This document shows positions 24,701 to 37,500 of a stretch of 64,000 bases of DNA, piece after piece. The position numbers were made by a program, and so were the translations under genes. Numbering within the stretch: position 1 is the stretch's first letter; the number at the start of each line of letters is the position of its first letter. The DNA comes from Cardinalis cardinalis (taxonomy: Eukaryota > Chordata > Aves > Passeriformes > Cardinalidae), in contig JACDOX010000067.1 of the NCBI GenBank assembly GCA_014549065.1, positions 3,274,370 to 3,338,369 on the forward strand. The letters run 5' to 3'. The notes below the pieces were generated by a model that worked only from the letters and a program-made list of their open reading frames with translations, had not been told where the DNA came from and ran no database searches.

Positions 24701-25149
24701 GTTGTTTCTCTGGCAGTAAGCAGAGACAACACATGGGCAGTGTAACCTTATATTTACTCACTGGAAGTTTTATCTTTCTCCCCAACTTCCTAAGTCTTTT
24801 ATACATAAAGCGTTTCTCCAGTGAAGGGATGCTTAATTGTCCTTGAGATCTTCAAGCAGCAAAAGAAAATAATGTCTTAATATTTAAAAAAAAAACCAAA
24901 AAACCAGAAAATATGTCTCTTCTATTTCAAAGCCATAAATAGTGCCAAGATCCTTTTATCACAAGACAAAATNCCTTTTCTCATAACCCAGTCAGTGAAC
25001 AGCCAGCTCCAGCAGGTCANTCATTTTTACTGCCATACCTGAATTTTATTTTTTTTTTTAAACTCCCATATTTGACCCATCTGTTAAATTTTCCTTGCAA
25101 ACNATTTTCCCTCCTGATACAATAGCAGATGTGGCTGTATGCCCATTAC
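21759..25149 (-). other. FBN1: FBN1 intron 12 (3391 bp)
   Basis: Donor GTAATG and acceptor CTTTCAG. A moderately GC-rich, CT-rich patch lies at about 22180-22620. No gene or confident repeat was seen. Confidence 0.88.
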
Positions 25150-25269
25150 CTCGGCACTCCGTTCTGGTGGCCGTGCTCTGATACCCAACACGACACTGGC
25201 AGATGTAGGATCCTTGTGTGTTCACACAGTCTCCACCAACACATGGATTCCTTTCACATTCATCAATAT
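25150..25269 (-). CDS. FBN1: FBN1 exon 12, cbEGF3
   Basis: A 120-base phase 1-1 exon. It reads DIDECERNPCVGGDCVNT, then QGSYICQCRVGYQST and an RTECR ending (human DVDECEKNPCAGGEC). Six cysteines are present. The acceptor is TCCACAG and the donor is GTAATG, lacking G at +5. Confidence 0.96.
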
Positions 25270-26025
25270 CTGTGGAACACAGACAATACAATTTTATTAC
25301 CACACTGGCTGCTAGGTTTTTTTGCCTGCAGGGGTATTTTATTATTTTGTACTTGGAGAAATAGTACCCTTCAATCCCTAAGAAAAGGGGACATCACTGA
25401 GATCCCAAAAAAATATCCCACGTTTTAAGATAAACAGGATCTGGGAAAAATGAATTTTCAGTAAAATATTGCATGTGTGAGAGATTGAGGCCTTAATCCC
25501 ACATCTCCACATTCCTGGCTCCACTGAAGATTTTGACAGAACCAAAATCTTGCCTATAAGATACAGTTAATCCATGCTTCTGTTGTTGAGCTCTTGCTGA
25601 GTTCCAAGCCTCAAGGTCTCAAGAGCCCAACAAGATACTACTCATGAACTTAAAAAGGACTTGTAAAGCCTAAATTTATGATTTTTTTTAACAATAGGTC
25701 ATTGCATACTCAAAAAGCTGGTAGCATTTTAAAGAGACCATTTTCAATAACTAATAAACACATTATAGTAATGGGTTAGTAAAATAAGAAATCCTTGCCT
25801 CTGTGTAATTTTGTTACAAGATTTGTTAAATACTGTTTTAAAGGCAAAATTGTAAAAATAAGTTTGCCATTGAAATAAATCAGTTTGTCAAAGTGTCTTT
25901 ACTGNGGTTTTTTTGGAGGCGGGGCTCTTCTATTTAAGAACTCAGTTATTACATTGTGTGGAGAAGAATGTTTTTTTCTCTAAAATGAAATTCCCCTCTG
26001 TGATTTACAGCAGAAAACCACATAC
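25270..26025 (-). other. FBN1: FBN1 intron 11 (756 bp)
   Basis: Donor GTATGT and acceptor TCCACAG. Nothing was recognised. Confidence 0.9.
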
Positions 26026-26166
26026 CAAGGCATTCCTCTCTACCATGCAGTTGGAATCCTTTGTTGCACTCGCAGCGGTAGCTCCCAGGAGTGGGAATAC
26101 AACGCCCATTTCGGCAGAGATGTCGGAATGTTTGGCAATAGTCAGTTAAGTTCACCGGCAAGATCT
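26026..26166 (-). CDS. FBN1: FBN1 exon 11, EGF4 (non-calcium-binding)
   Basis: A 141-base exon. The acceptor is ATTCCAG, and the first codon is completed by C from exon 10 (CAG, Gln). The frame reads QILPVNLTDYCQTFRHLC and then GRCIPTPGSYRCECNKGF. Six cysteines are in EGF spacing, but the D-x-D-E calcium start is missing, as in human EGF4 (VNVTDYCQLVRYLC). NLT just before the first cysteine is an N-glycosylation sequon also present in human as NVT. The donor is GTATGT. Confidence 0.96.
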
Positions 26167-27522
26167 CTGGAATAACAACAGTTGGGAAAATATTTTAATA
26201 NTTCATCATAATAGCTGCTGATAATCTACAACTTGTGAAGGATTTTCCATTAAAAATCAACATTTACCTTCCATTGTAATGTGAATTACATAGTGAAATG
26301 GGAGAGAGAAAATGGAACTTTGACTCTTAGAGATTTGTTTGAAAACATCTAACAACCACAAAAATTTTCATTGAAGCAAGTCTGGTTGTNTTTTCATCTT
26401 TTGTCCTATCAAAGAGGACTATGTCTGCTCATACCTAGAAGTAAAGCGGATGTGTGGCACTGCAGGTACTCTACTAAAAGCCTGGAGTAGCAAAGAGGAG
26501 GCAGACTGGTTCATTATTTTCTCTTTCCCAGATAGCAGTGAGGAGGGCAGGGATAACCCTGGGAATATGCCTATACTGTCTTTGGCAGGCAGGCATGAGC
26601 TGGCTCTGTCCCTGCTACCAGCTGACCAGAAGCTGTGCAACTACGTCAGTGCAGTGTCAGCCTAAGCTAAAATACTTTGCCTTTTAGGCTTATTAGCTCA
26701 GCTTGGTGCTGAACCAAGACTAAATAGTTTCAGCTGGTGCCAGTGCAAGCAGAGACTGCTTGCATCTGCACAGAGTATGGGCAACATCAGCTTGTTTACT
26801 TGCAAAAGAGTATGTGGTTATGCCAAATGATTTCAGGTGGCACATGCCTACTCCAGACCACATGGGCATGTAGTAAATTCTCTGAGCAGAGATAAAAAAG
26901 GACTATATTCTATTGGTATGTTCCTTTATATTGGTAGTCTGCTCTGGCTTCCTTCTTACTTTGGGGAAAACTAACCCATCCATGTGTATCACTAAAATAG
27001 TTCTTTCTGTACACTGGGTCAGTCTCAGTGTCCAGNAGAGTACAGCAGAGTTTTGATCAGTACATTTCCTACCTGGCCAAGTGCAAGTGAGGAAAACAAC
27101 CTGAAAGAAGTTGCTTTCTCTCAGACAAGCTCTTTAATGTAAATATCTTTCACAACCTAGTCAAAGAGCTATTAATATTCTGCAGTGCTGGCAGGCAGCA
27201 AAGCTCACAAAAGCCTTAAAATAACAGTAATGTAACGACCACAATACATGAGCCACAGTACAGACAGTGAGAATGTAATGTTTGAAACCTATCTTATCAG
27301 GGAAAACACTACTAATGAGATAGGTATCTTGCCACAAGGCACATGGTAGGCAGGCTCTGATTAAAAAGACATCCAAAGCCTCCATGTCCACATAAAGTAA
27401 GTAAAAGACACCAACAGCTGAAGGGAGCACACTGCTCCTGAGGAATGCATATTTCTAAAGAAGCTAAGTGCACATGNTGCAAGGAGAGGTTATTTCAGAG
27501 AGGTTATTTCTGTCTCTCTTAC
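26167..27522 (-). other. FBN1: FBN1 intron 10 (1356 bp)
   Basis: Donor GTAAGA and acceptor ATTCCAG. A 13-base word is directly repeated just inside the donor end (27484-27510). Otherwise nothing was recognised. Confidence 0.9.
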
Positions 27523-27681
27523 GGTGCACTGGTGGAGCCCGAGATGGATAGATGATCTCTGGATGTGGAGGAGGGTAAATCCCAGGAATGAGTGGTGGGG
27601 GGATGACATCAGGACGGGCTGGAGGAAGGTCAGGTCTTGCTGGCAGCATAGCAGCTACTGTGCACAATTTACGGTACTCNT
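27523..27681 (-). CDS. FBN1: FBN1 exon 10, proline-rich region
   Basis: A 159-base exon after acceptor TTTCAG. It starts (D/E)EYRKLC, the last cysteine of TB1, and continues into a proline-rich stretch with two ARPD repeats and a YPPPHPEIIYPSRAPP segment. The first codon is GAN (N at 27680). The human exon is 180 bases, so this hinge is seven residues shorter, while the YPSR-PP end is shared. Fibrillin-2 has a glycine-rich segment here, which makes this exon the key paralog marker. The region is thought to act as a flexible hinge. The donor is C|GTAAGA, the only junction not preceded by G. Confidence 0.94.
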
Positions 27682-29439
27682 CTGAAACATGAAAACATCA
27701 GTGCTGTTTTAGACTCTTGCAGCCTGTTCCATTTAATCCAACAGTCCCCCTTTTTGCAGTGTTTCAGATTAGCAATAACAAACCTTAAATAATCTGGAAA
27801 ATGTGAGCCTATATGTTTTCTTCATAGCAACAAGCTTTGCTCTCTGAATTGAGTCATTAATCCACAGAATCTCAACACTACTTGCCAGAAGACTGCCAGT
27901 AAAAAGGTAACAGAACCGATATTCTGGACATGAAANTGAACAGTGAGGCAGAGACCTGATCCTAATCTACTTACTCTTCTTTCAAGCAAAAATCTTTGGT
28001 GAACTCAGTGTGAAGTTTACCTAGAGAAGGACTTCTGGATTTGATCCCAAGTTAATTTAACAGAAAGCTTGCCACAGAGTTAGAAAAATACTGAACAGGG
28101 AAAAAAGCCCAGTTTCAATCAGGTTTCTTAAAAGTTAACCTCCTAAAACAAAGAAATACAAATATAAGCAATGAGGCAAAACCAATTAGAGAATGAATAC
28201 ACTAACACTATTTCCCTGGGAAAATTAAGTTTGCCAATAAAAGCAGAAACTNAATAAGGTGCAGTCTAAGCAGTGTAGCCAAAGAGAAACCAAGTCAGAT
28301 CCACATAAATTCATCCTTTTCCAGGTGATGGGAATGATCTATGACAAATGATCTATTCTGCTGTAAGAGCAGTCTATGGTGTATGTGTTGCATTCTCCTA
28401 TTCTTTATCTCTACTAGTGGCATCTGCCCTACTGCCCCACTTTTCCTCTTGCCCATGACTCTTTTGTCTTCAGGAAGTGTGGGTTTGGAACTTGCAATCC
28501 AAAAAATGCACACCGAGTATCACAATTAAAGACTGCATTCCAGCTGACCTAATTAATGTTAACAATTTGTGTGCACACAAGTAATTATTTGTGCAGTCAA
28601 CATCTTTGAACTTCAAAATTTAAAGTCTGTGGAACAACAGGGAAGAGGAATTATATAATGAGGGCAAAAATCTAGACATTAATGAATTCTTGAAACAATA
28701 TGAAAAACAAGAACAGAAAAATAAAGTAAATGTTGGTAAAGAAGTAAACAGGGTATTTCAGCCTTCAACACTTTCATCGTATCTGCTTCCACCTGTAAAA
28801 CACATTAGAAGCTCTTCCTGAATCACAGAGGATTGTTAAACAAACATCATAACCTAAAGTTCTGCTTTTCCTGATTATGATGTTTGCATTTATTTCATGC
28901 TGTTGGGTGATCAGTTTGCTTCATGTGTCACTACATTTCACCCTGTTGTTCCTTTTAGTCTTTAAATAGTGTCAATGGTAAACCCNGTTATTCCACATAA
29001 ACAATTACCACCATATTACAAAAAATTACAGTGCGAGCCTNTTTTATTGCAACTTCAATTTCCATGTGTAATTCCTAGCAATTTTGTAGTTACCATTTTG
29101 TAGTAGCAACTGGGTCTGATGCCCACATTTAAAATGCAACTACTCAGTTACATTATGCAGCTAGTGCTCCCCTTTATATTGCAGTAAATTTCCATTTCAG
29201 AGTTAAAGATGCTTTGGGCCACTGACAGCTCTAAATTCCTTGTCTTGCCTTCTCAGGATATACTACNTAAGGAATATCTGACCTTAATTACATAATGACA
29301 GCAATACCTTAAATGCATGTAAAGCTTTTCAAAGAATTCCAAAGCACTTTTAAAAAGGGTAATTTATAGTCTCAATTTATGTCTCAGGTCAGAAAAGAAG
29401 AAAAAAAANCAAAAAGGAAGCGGCCTGTAACCATGATCT

Positions 29440-29585
29440 GGAAGACCTTGCATGGATTTATGAGTCAGGAAGTCCTGGGTTCTAGCTCCTTCTCCATGAC
29501 GTCTCAGTCTGCAGCTTTGGCCAAATTACCTTTCTTTTCCACCCAGTTTACTCACCAGTTAGATATGAACAATTAGAAAGTATTT
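29440..29585 (+). mobile_element. Old MIR-like (tRNA-derived) SINE fragment
   Basis: The order of words is that of amniote MIR-type SINEs: GAGTCAGGAAGTCCTGGGTT followed by a TCTAGCTCC box-B-like end (29477-29489), then a CTTTGGCCAAATTACCTTTC segment and a CCCAGTTTACTCA segment that correspond to the '...gggcaagtcactt...cctcagtttcc' part. Heavily diverged; limits approximate and from memory. Confidence 0.5.
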
Positions 29586-30397
29586 GAAGAAAGCAAGAAC
29601 TGTGTTAAGACTGAAAGATTTCTCNTTGTCTTCCTATTTCAGAGGGTTGTCAACAGAGTGCACTATGTTTTAGCATTGTTCTAGCCAGTTTTGAACTTTT
29701 AACATGTTTAAATATTATTAAGACAGTGACAGAAAGTCTTCCAACAGTTCTGATTGCAGATTTCTGCACCAGTATTATGCAGTTTCACTCAAATGATTAA
29801 AAACAAGAATAATAAAAACTCCCATATATGAAATCTGACAATTTCTTCAGTTACACTGCTAGAGTGTTACAATCCCATTCCTCCATAAACTCTGCCCCTC
29901 CCTTAACCTCCTCCTATAAATTCTTAAATTTCTTGTATTCCTCTCTTCTAAAGGATTTTATTAGGTCTCCAGTCCTAGACAATCTCAAAATCAGCTTCCC
30001 TCCAGTCCCTCATACTTAGTTCAACAATCTTCTCCCTCATCATCTTCTCTCAATTCAAGTGATACATTATCTGAGGATCTCAATACCCAAGGAGACAATA
30101 AAGAATTTTGGTAGCAGAGAGAAATCATCTTCTGTGTCAAATTTCAGGAAACATATGGCACCTCAGAAAGCCTGTCATGAGGAAGGAAATCCCTGTTTCC
30201 CAACTAGAATGAAAATACAGAGGAATTAGGGATGTATTAAAAGGGTCTAGAGGAAGTCACTTGATCATGAAGAGGATTTTGAAAATAAATCTGAAGCAGG
30301 TAAGGTCAGAATAACTTGACTAAAAAACAAGCAACAAATAATTCTTTCTGTCTGCTTGCCCTCCTGGGGGTCCTGAGCACTCTTCCATATAGGAGGC

Positions 30398-30466
30398 TTT
30401 GCTTGAGCAGGGGAGTTGGACTAAACAATCTGCCAAGGTGCCCTTCAGCCTCAACCATTCCGTGTA
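30398..30466 (+). mobile_element. CR1 LINE 3' end (truncated copy)
   Basis: The sequence GCTTGAGCAGGGGAGTTGGA followed by a diverged AATCTGCCAAGGTGCCCTTC and CAACCATTCCGTG is the familiar 3' terminal part of bird CR1 elements, which are almost always cut at the 5' side. It resembles the copy at 61592-61684. Confidence 0.8.
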
Positions 30467-30566
30467 GCTCTTTAATGAAAACATTANAGCTAAAAACCCA
30501 ACCCAAACTAAATGACAGCTAATTCAGTGCTGAGGCACGCTGAGCGGAGCTCAGGAGGGCTCCTAC

Positions 30567-30725
30567 CGGTGGATCTGATGGGGCACATCTCCGGAGCGGC
30601 GGCGGGGGCAGGTGACCAGCAGCGGCCGCTGTCACAGCAGCACTGCATCTTGGACAGGGGCTGCGGCAGCTGGCTGCCACAGCGCCCGTTGCTCAGCGTG
30701 GAGTAGCAGAATCCAGGGCGCACGT
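30567..30725 (-). CDS. FBN1: FBN1 exon 9, TB1 domain
   Basis: A 159-base exon after acceptor TCTGCAG. It reads DVRPGFCYSTLSNGRCGS, then SKMQCCCDSGRCWSPAP and an APEMCPIRST ending. Seven cysteines including the TB triple are present; the eighth is the KLC of exon 10. Human reads DVRPGYCYTALTNGRCSN, so orthology is clear. Base composition is much richer in GC than the neighbouring introns. The donor is G|GTAGGA. Confidence 0.96.
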
Positions 30726-33700
30726 CTGCAGAGAGAGGGAAACGGATGGGTGAGCGTCAGTTCAACGAGAAACGTGGCTTCCACAAAAGGGAAAGGTCCC
30801 ATTGTTCTGGAGTGATGTGTATTATCAGTGGCATAGCCCTTGCAACATTAGAGGAATCAGAAAAACAAATCTATACAATATTTGGGCTGGTTTGGACTCA
30901 AGCGTAACCTGTGAGAAACCAACAGTGAAATATGGAGCTGCAATGCATTAAAGGATGCAAAAATGCAGTAAAAATGTATATTCAGTATGTAACAACATAT
31001 GCTTCCATGGCCCTAAAGAAAAATTGCAGTGTCATCTTTATTAAAGATAGGAGCAGTTCAATTAAGTCTTGATTTGAAAGCACTGACGCACAGCAATAAA
31101 TTCACAGCATTGCAATTCACAAAGCATTAGTTCATTTTTCATTAGTCATGGCTTCCCCAGCTGAAGTATGTAGTGATTTGACAAGATATAAGCTTGCAGG
31201 CAAGAAAGTGCAACACAGTTTTAACTGGTGCAATCACACTGTTTATGGAGGTCTGTTGGCTTCCTGTCTGAAGGGGTAAGCATGTTCTGTACAAAGAATG
31301 TCCTGTACCCAGATTTTATGTACTCAGCTCTGTGCAATGTTGTTAGAGATAGCTCAGCTTAGAGAAGGACAAGAAAATGTGGATGGGATTTAAAAAAATC
31401 ATAAAAAATAATCTTGTGATACTGTCTGAAGCTTTGAGGAATTGTTTCACAATATGTCCCATCATGTCAAACTCAATGCAAGCTGTAATGTGATTTGACA
31501 CTGCATGATAAACCAGACCAAGTTTGTTTCTAAAATATACAAATAGTTGCTGTCAAAATGTAGTGGAAAAAGTTGCAGATCTAGTCTTACAACAGCAGAC
31601 ATCATTCCCTAAAGAAAACAGTACCTCAGTTATCCAGGACAGATGAATGGTGGATTCATCTGTCTAGTACCAGTGTTTTCCAGAATTCACTAGCTACACA
31701 AGTGGATATTAAAAAAAGGGTAGTTTCTTACTATTCTGAGAAAATTGACATATAGTGATATGTTGGGAGAATCTGTGATAGTTCTGTCTTTTACTAGCTG
31801 GAACCCTGAACATGGATATTACTGACAATACAGCTAAAAGAGTCAGTTGGCCTTTATTTCCAAACTTTATATGATGGAAACCTGAAACAGAGAACAAAAA
31901 ATCAGGTTTCAGTTCTACTACTGGTTCTCTATTTTCTCCTGGTGCCCAGCTAAACTGCCACACATAATTACTCCTTCATCTACCCTCTTAAAAATCAAAT
32001 AGAACTCCTTGGATTTGAAACTGTATCCCTGGAGAGATATTCACTGGTTTGGTGTGATGGTGGGGTGGATGGGAAGAAGGAAATAATCTAACAGACCTGA
32101 TCATCATCTTTTGTAATTCATCCTTCTCCATTTTGGTCACTACCAAGTTTTGAAATATTTAAAAGCAGTAATGGAAAGTGGAAGAGGAATCTACATGGGA
32201 TCTGTGCAAGTACACAATGTGCCATGAAGAGATAACCCCACAGCAAACACCTTTATCCACCTACAATTTTAAGAGTGTGTCCAAAAGCCACATCATTTTC
32301 AGAAAAAAAACTCAGCAAGTTTATGAGAAAAATACCAAATCTTTCCATATTCCTAATCAGAAGGCATTATTCTTACATTTCCCCCCCCTTTCTTTTCTGT
32401 TCCAAATGGCAAAAACACATGAACCAGGACAAGAACAGCAGGAAATTACCTTTATCTGTTTCAGTTTTCAGTATTTATTGTTTTTACTAAAAATTATAGT
32501 CTTCTGAAAAGGCAAAAAAATCACCACAAGAGTAAGTTTCAATAAAAACATGACTCTCAAAAAGAAAAAATGTAAAAAGAGGCCATCAAAAATTAAGACA
32601 GACCAAACAAATTTATGCCAGTTGGAAGTATGGGCTATCAACTTTCTTCACTGCACTATTCATGCACTTGGGATGAGATGCCCTGCTCTTGTTTCTGCTC
32701 TGCAGCTCTAGGAGATANTATCTTTGCTTTGTCTCTTCTTATTTTTAAGATTTGTAATAATGGAGCTCCTGGTGCATCCTCTGGATATCTGGCCCCAGNG
32801 CTGCTGAGCTGGAGTCCCCTAAGGGATACATTTCTCAGAAGCATTTCCTCCTCTCTAACAGAACAGACACGTCCAGCTAACACTTTTCACTTAAGACAGG
32901 CATGTTGCAATTAAATCAAGATTACATGTTTTGCCCAGCACTAACACAGATCTGGGCTCTGTCCCTGTGAATATGGCAAGAATGTGTCTGCAAATTAGAC
33001 AAGAATCCAAAATATCTGCAGACAATTGATAGTGCTTCCCATTTAGCACATTTTGCCTTGAACACAAAGCCAAAATTTCAATGATGGCTCACAGTCTGAC
33101 ATATTATTTATCATACCTTGTCACCATTTAAAACTCCAATTCTTTAGCTGAATTACTTCAGCCTACAAGTATAGGGGGTAAAAATGCTGAGAAACTGCAA
33201 GAATATGACATGNGTCTGAATGTTGGGCAGCCCTGACAGAGTGGTGACTATAAAAAGTAAAAAGCAAATGCAAATTGTGCATCTCTAGAAAATTTTTGTT
33301 ATGGAAAGGTNAATCTTGCTCACAAATATTAAGTACAGGCAGCAATCAATGATTTAATGATCCATAGCAATTTAGAAGCTATTAATCTGAAGCAATAAAA
33401 CAACTCCCATTGGCATTTTCAGTGTACAGTATGGATCAAATCCACAGGAAAGCTATTCTTGATGATGGAAGAAAAGCAGTTTATTTCTTACAGCCTGCAG
33501 AAATCNAATGGCACCATGCAAAATTAACCATAACCCAAACTACATGCAGATCTCTTGGGAAAGTTAGTATTATTTGGTATACTGATTTCTGAACTTTAGG
33601 ATTCTTTCCAAAATTATTTCCTACCAAAGGTACTAAACTGGATGTTGTACTGGTTCCTAGTGCTGGCACCTTNTAAGAACCATTAAATAAATATGCTAAA

Positions 33701-34447
33701 ACTGAGGAAATAAACCTTTCGTTTGATTTTTGCTCAATATTCAGCACTGCCACTGAAAAAATAAATTACTGCACAAAAAATGAGAAAAAACCAATTAATA
33801 ACTACTCGACCTGCCTCAGAGNAGGCTGTTAATGCTTCCCAGAAGCAGTAACTGCTAACACTGNTCTTTCAGGGCTTTGGCACTGCAGTGGCCATCATTT
33901 CATTCACAAAGCTCTCTGGTTCCCAGTCCAGCCTCTGGAAGATGAGTTCTGCTCTACCACAGTGAAAGCCAGAGAGAACAGCTCTGCCAAATCATCAACA
34001 TCATAAAAGTACATAAAAATATCCCATCCTCAGTTTATCACATTACCTTCTTTAATGACAAAGGCCTGCAATAGGGTTATAACAGTTGGAATGCAAATTG
34101 GCTTTTCTAAATGAGTGCTGAATATAAAACAGACTAAATTAAAGACAAGCATTAGAGCAACAATACCAAGGAGACCTTTAAACAAGTTCTAAGGCAACAA
34201 ATATGACATAACAGAAAAGCTACAGTAGAAAAATAAAAGAGGTCTCAAAGAAGATCAAAAAAAGCACTATTCTGCAAATGGAAAATTCATTTCAGAATAC
34301 ATATACAGGCATGTGATGTACTTCCACATAAAAGACAGATTTCAAGTTCCCAAGTTGAAATACGTTTCTGACACATTGTTGCCCATTCTTGATATTAATG
34401 AATTGTTATAACACCTACTGTCCTATTGTTCACAGGATTCTACTCAC
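30726..34447 (-). other. FBN1: FBN1 intron 8 (3722 bp)
   Basis: Donor GTGAGT and acceptor TCTGCAG. No gene or confident repeat was seen. Confidence 0.88.
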
Positions 34448-34573
34448 CTATGCATTTTAAGCCATCAGGAGCTGTATAAAACCCTGGAGGACACTTGCAG
34501 AAGTAACTGCTAACTGTGTTTGAACACTCTCCTCCATCACAAATTCCAGGAATGGTGCTGCATTCATCGATAT
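34448..34573 (-). CDS. FBN1: FBN1 exon 8, cbEGF2
   Basis: A 126-base phase 1-1 exon reading DIDECSTIPGICDGGECSNT, then VSSYFCKCPPGFYTAPDG and a KCI ending, very close to human. The VSS in place of the usual VGS matches human too. Six cysteines and the calcium site are intact. The acceptor is TTAAAG and the donor is GTGAGT. Confidence 0.97.
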
Positions 34574-37500
34574 CTTTAAGACAAAAAGAGATGCAGAGGC
34601 AGGTTAGCTAAATTAGTTTTGGCACAAGAAAAGGTTTTATAGTTTTATAATTAGTAGTAATAATCAAATTTAGGGCATAATCAGTAGTTTTGAATTAGCA
34701 TCTTTCGTTAGGCATCTTATAAACTGAAATGAAACAGAATCTAAAAAAATATTGCATCTGCAAATTTAAAATACAGTATCTGTAAACTGCAAAAGTTTTA
34801 CTGCTTAATATGGATGGATGAACATCTTCAAACTGCAGAAATTTACTAATTNTAACAGAATTGTAACTCATCCAGTCTGAATTCTGCATACTAGAATTAA
34901 GAAAACTGAGTTGGGACCAGAATGAGTACTGTGTAATGACCACAGCGATCAGGAGCTGAACCATTCTCTCCAGCAGCACAGCCCCTCCTGGTACACACTG
35001 AGGCACTGCTTCAGGACAGACTCACAGGGACATGTACCACCCACTGAACTGCCTGTCTCTCTTACTGCACTCGGGTTTCTCTTGGAAATACCCCACACAA
35101 AAGCACTGAGCAGCTAGGTATTGTTCAGCTAATGCAATCTGACAGGATTACAGCTCAGACTAAGATGACTGCAGGCAACAAAAATTATCTTCTCTGACTT
35201 TGTCCACTAAATCAATGTTCAGAAGTTTCAATGGTTTCTAGTGTGTAACCAAAATATCTACTGCAGAAGCCAGGCAGTGTCCATAACTCTACATTTTGGC
35301 AGTGATTTTAAAATAAAGTTTCCATATCATGATTATCCCCACTAACAAATCTCAATCCATATACTAAATCATCATCATAGATACAATGTAAAAAAATTTT
35401 CAAATCTGCAGGAAAACTAGCAAATTCTTACAACTCATCATAGCTGCACAGAGGGAACTTGAAGGGTTTCTTCCACAGCTAGTTTATATAAGCTACAGCT
35501 ATGTGAATAACGACCTATGTTAGCCCCANGTGTTCCTTAATTACCACCAGTAGCCTGCCTGGGATGTGTAGTTACTTTCCCCTTGGTTTCCAGTGACTGT
35601 CCTAACAATGCAGCTGTATCTAATTAGCACTGCCCTCATCTCCTAGGAACCTGGAGTTCTGCTGAGCCTAAAAACAGCTCACTTTTTTTCATGGTACCTA
35701 CAAGAGGAATCAGGCAAACAGAGCAGAAAAGGAGGTTATTCTCTAGACTGATCAATGACATCTGCTTGTCACAGCCATCTACAATCACCCAGCTGCTCTC
35801 CTGACAGGGAGCATCCAGCTAGAAATAATGGCATCACAGGACTCTACCCAACCTCTCCTCCAGAGATCTACGAAAACACAGACACATGACTGTAATAATG
35901 ACTTCACCAACCACAAAAATTTCTGAGAAGAAATACTTCAACACCACCCAACAGACCAAGGCAAGGAGTGAATAATACTGTAGTCATTAAAAAGGACTGG
36001 AAGAGTTTAATGTAATGCATAAATTGGAATTTGGCCCCAACAGATGGGGGAACACCCAAAGTCCCACAGGACCATTAATGAGCATCTTAGCAAGTAGAAA
36101 GGATCTCAGCTCTACTTCTTCTGTGAAGACAGTAATATAAAAACTAACAACTCCTGGTCTCCTAGGTAAAGCATGAGATGCTGTAATATTTTTGTGGCCC
36201 CTTGCCTTTGCAGGAAAGAACTGGAGCGACTGGNATGGCACTCAGATAACCCAGGTTTGCAGACTCAGCTGTCCTAAGTGGAGCAGGGCCCTGGTCCCCT
36301 GTGCACACATTCTTCCCCAGCATCTTGCTGGTTGTCCTGATGTGGGTCACATTCCTCACTTGGGTGTGTGAGAGGGGTGTGACCTTTTTTTCACTGCTAC
36401 TTCGAGGATGTTGCCAAAGACTCAAGTCCGAGTGCCCTGGGAGCACTGCTAAGAGACTTCTGGCTTCTACTCCAAGATTATACACCACAGGAGTCCCACA
36501 AGTCTCAGTGACAAAAAATGTGGAAATTGAATTTTGGTCTGAATAAAGCCCTTAATTAACAGAGAAAAATGCAATCGTAAATGGATCAGATTCAAGCATT
36601 TTCTGACTCAAATTCACCAATGTTTATCTTAAAGTCAGTGTTGCCACTGTTTATATAGAGTCCAACCTTTTTAAAAGCAAAATCATCACTCTTTATTTTA
36701 GGGTTGAGCCTAACCCAAACAGTATTTCACTATTTATATTAGTGTTGAGAAAATATAAGCAACATTGTTGTTGCTAAGTATGTGAGTTTTACAAAGGTAA
36801 GTATATTTGATTTACTTACAGATTTAAATGTCACTCCAGAAAAAATTACTCCCCCAGTCACCAGCAAAAATAGAATTTACCTCAGCAGTAGTGCAAATCG
36901 AAAAGAAATGGTTTTATCAAACAGTGAAACAATGTAGCAGTTAAAATACAGATTTCCACCAGCTATGCTAACAAAGAGAACCTNGGCCAAGCCCTCCCCT
37001 TTTCCATCTTGTTGATTCTCTACCTGTCCTTGACAATTGCTTTTATGATCTTACTTTAATGGACACCCCGTAAAAAATAGTAATGTAATTCAGCAGGTAG
37101 CTCCCAGTTGAACTCAGTGACCAAGGACATGTTACAACTGCTAGAAGTCCTACTTGCTAAAATCGAAGCTAAACCAAGCAAACAATCAGATGTTATTCAT
37201 TATGTATCAGAATTAAATACAGCTAATTACTGTGAGCCAAAAAACTTGTCTTATATTGACTTATAAAATTCAAAAGATAATTTAGAAAGAACAGGACAGA
37301 TGGGCTGTTGTTGCATGATCATGCTTTTAAATGTGTTTCTACCTCATTTCATGCCACTGGTATGAAGGTGGTGCCTTTAATTCTCTGAATTGTATTAATA
37401 CCTACACAGTTTTAACTAAAATTGCTTGGTGTACTGAAAGTAACTGTCTGCAGAGACTCAAAAATCAATAGGTATGAATTTGAAGAAGGAAAAATTGACC

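Larger units (their letters stand above)
27682..30566 (-). other. FBN1: FBN1 intron 9 (2885 bp)
   Basis: Donor GTAGGA and acceptor TTTCAG. It holds an old MIR-like SINE at about 29440-29585 and a short CR1 3' end at 30398-30466, close to the donor of exon 9. Confidence 0.88.

Noticed and set aside
36240..36545. A possible LTR with an AATAAA-type signal in intron 7
   Set aside because: No paired LTR, TG...CA ends or target duplication could be found.
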